Shown: piece after piece, positions 63,507-64,000 of the stretch
Numbering within the stretch: position 1 is the first letter of the stretch
Layout of the letters: every line of letters begins with the position of its first letter
DNA from: Streptomyces sp. KL109B
GTDB taxonomy: Bacteria; Actinomycetota; Actinomycetes; Streptomycetales; Streptomycetaceae
Direction of reading: 5' to 3'
NCBI RefSeq assembly: GCF_030766935.1
Contig: NZ_JASERL010000001.1
Coordinates: forward strand, 1,116,001-1,180,000
Length of the DNA stretch: 64,000 bases
The notes under the pieces: model-generated
The model's input: only the letters and a program-made list of their open reading frames with translations
What the model was told of the DNA's origin: nothing
Databases searched by the model: none
Translations under genes and position numbers: made by a program

Positions 63507-64000
63507 TCACAGCAGGTGCCCGGCCCCGCTCACCACCGGCAGCACCCGCCGCGCCAGTTCCCCCACCGGACCCTCCGGCGACTCCAGCGCCAGCGCGTAC
63601 CGCACCACCTCCGCGGTCTGCGGGTCCCGGCCCGCCGTCGCCGTCAGGACCGCCATGAACTGGTCGACGAGGCCGTCGCGCAGCTCGTCCAGCGGGGGCT
63701 GCTTGTCCTCGTCGAGCCAGATCAGGGAGGCGGCCTCCACCGCCGTGATCCACATGCGTACGGTCATCCGCAGCCGCGGGCCCGGCACCGCCTGCCCGAG
63801 GTGGCTGAGGATGTGCTCGGCCGCGGCCCGCCGCACCCCGTCCACGATCGCCGTCGTACGGGAGGTCTCCACCACGCTGCCGCCCTGGAGCAGCGCCGCG
63901 AACCCCATGTCGTGCTCGTCGACGAAGGCGAGGTAGCGGTCGAGAGCGCGCGTGAGGCGCGTCGTGAGCGGCCCTTCGGGCGGTTCCGCGAAGCACTGTT
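63507..64000 (-). CDS. TetR-family regulator, 3' part only
   Basis: The C-terminal ~163 residues of a TetR-type regulator; the HTH lies beyond the window end. The visible part has LTRALDRYLAFVDEHDMGFAALLQGGSVVETSRTTAIVDGVRRAAAEHILSHLG and TVRMWITAVEAASLIWLDEDKQPPLDELRDGLVDQFMAVL, the all-helical ligand and dimer domain common in actinobacterial TetR proteins. The frame is open to the edge. The start cannot be placed. Confidence 0.82.
   Translation of the reverse strand, partial: QCFAEPPEGPLTTRLTRALDRYLAFVDEHDMGFAALLQGGSVVETSRTTAIVDGVRRAAAEHILSHLGQAVPGPRLRMTVRMWITAVEAASLIWLDEDKQPPLDELRDGLVDQFMAVLTATAGRDPQTAEVVRYALALESPEGPVGELARRVLPVVSGAGHLL

Overview
This is a window of a Streptomyces chromosome. 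The G+C content is very high with strong third-position GC, GTG and TTG starts are common, and many genes are typical of the genus: prsH/sigH, nickel superoxide dismutase with its maturation protease, an EshB-type encapsulin, a conservon, and a fused E2-E1 2-oxoglutarate dehydrogenase. From memory, the order sigH, eshB, sodN, malic enzyme, kgd, lon resembles the conserved core of S. coelicolor. No search was run.

Region 1 (1-13349) is mostly housekeeping and stress genes. It holds the truncated sigH and its anti-sigma factor, a zinc-finger protein, an Na+/H+ antiporter, a PLP enzyme and an amidase. It also holds a family 2B encapsulin shell (eshB) followed by a polyprenyl diphosphate synthase with a disordered N-terminus, which looks like a shell-plus-cargo nanocompartment operon. 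Then come an acetyltransferase, an oxidoreductase, an ATP-grasp enzyme, sodN/sodX, a CGNR regulator and a methyltransferase.

Region 2 (13546-25276) holds an amino-acid ABC transporter, malic enzyme, a quinone-reductase-like dehydrogenase, and a small HTH/Clp-N operon with a double operator and a probable leaderless promoter. A PadR/DUF4097 pair follows, with an intact IscB RNA-guided nuclease gene and a structured candidate omega RNA lying between the two.

Region 3 (25454-38851) is a 13.4-kb co-directional block. It combines Trypco1, a trypsin-VMAP protein, a MoxR ATPase and a vWA/TPR protein (the ternary NTP-dependent conflict-system set) with a FxSxx ribosomal peptide, its radical-SAM cyclophane maturase, an HExxH peptide hydroxylase and a TIR-like/NB-ARC/TPR protein. 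This is the strongest candidate for an incompletely described system.

Region 4 (38936-64000) holds 2-oxoglutarate dehydrogenase, a two-component system, Lon with an HspR-type operator and an in-frame repeat insertion, a LuxR regulator beside a secreted M4 protease, a GH25 lysozyme, MarR, a PP2C-like protein, a complete conservon (cvnA-D) linked to a styrene-monooxygenase-like flavoenzyme, an NlpC/P60 hydrolase and a truncated TetR.

A short GC-rich repeat family recurs at seven places or more, mostly between convergent genes. In two genes it supplies the C-terminus and stop codon, and in one it lies inside the coding sequence. No tRNA, rRNA, CRISPR array or intact transposase was seen.
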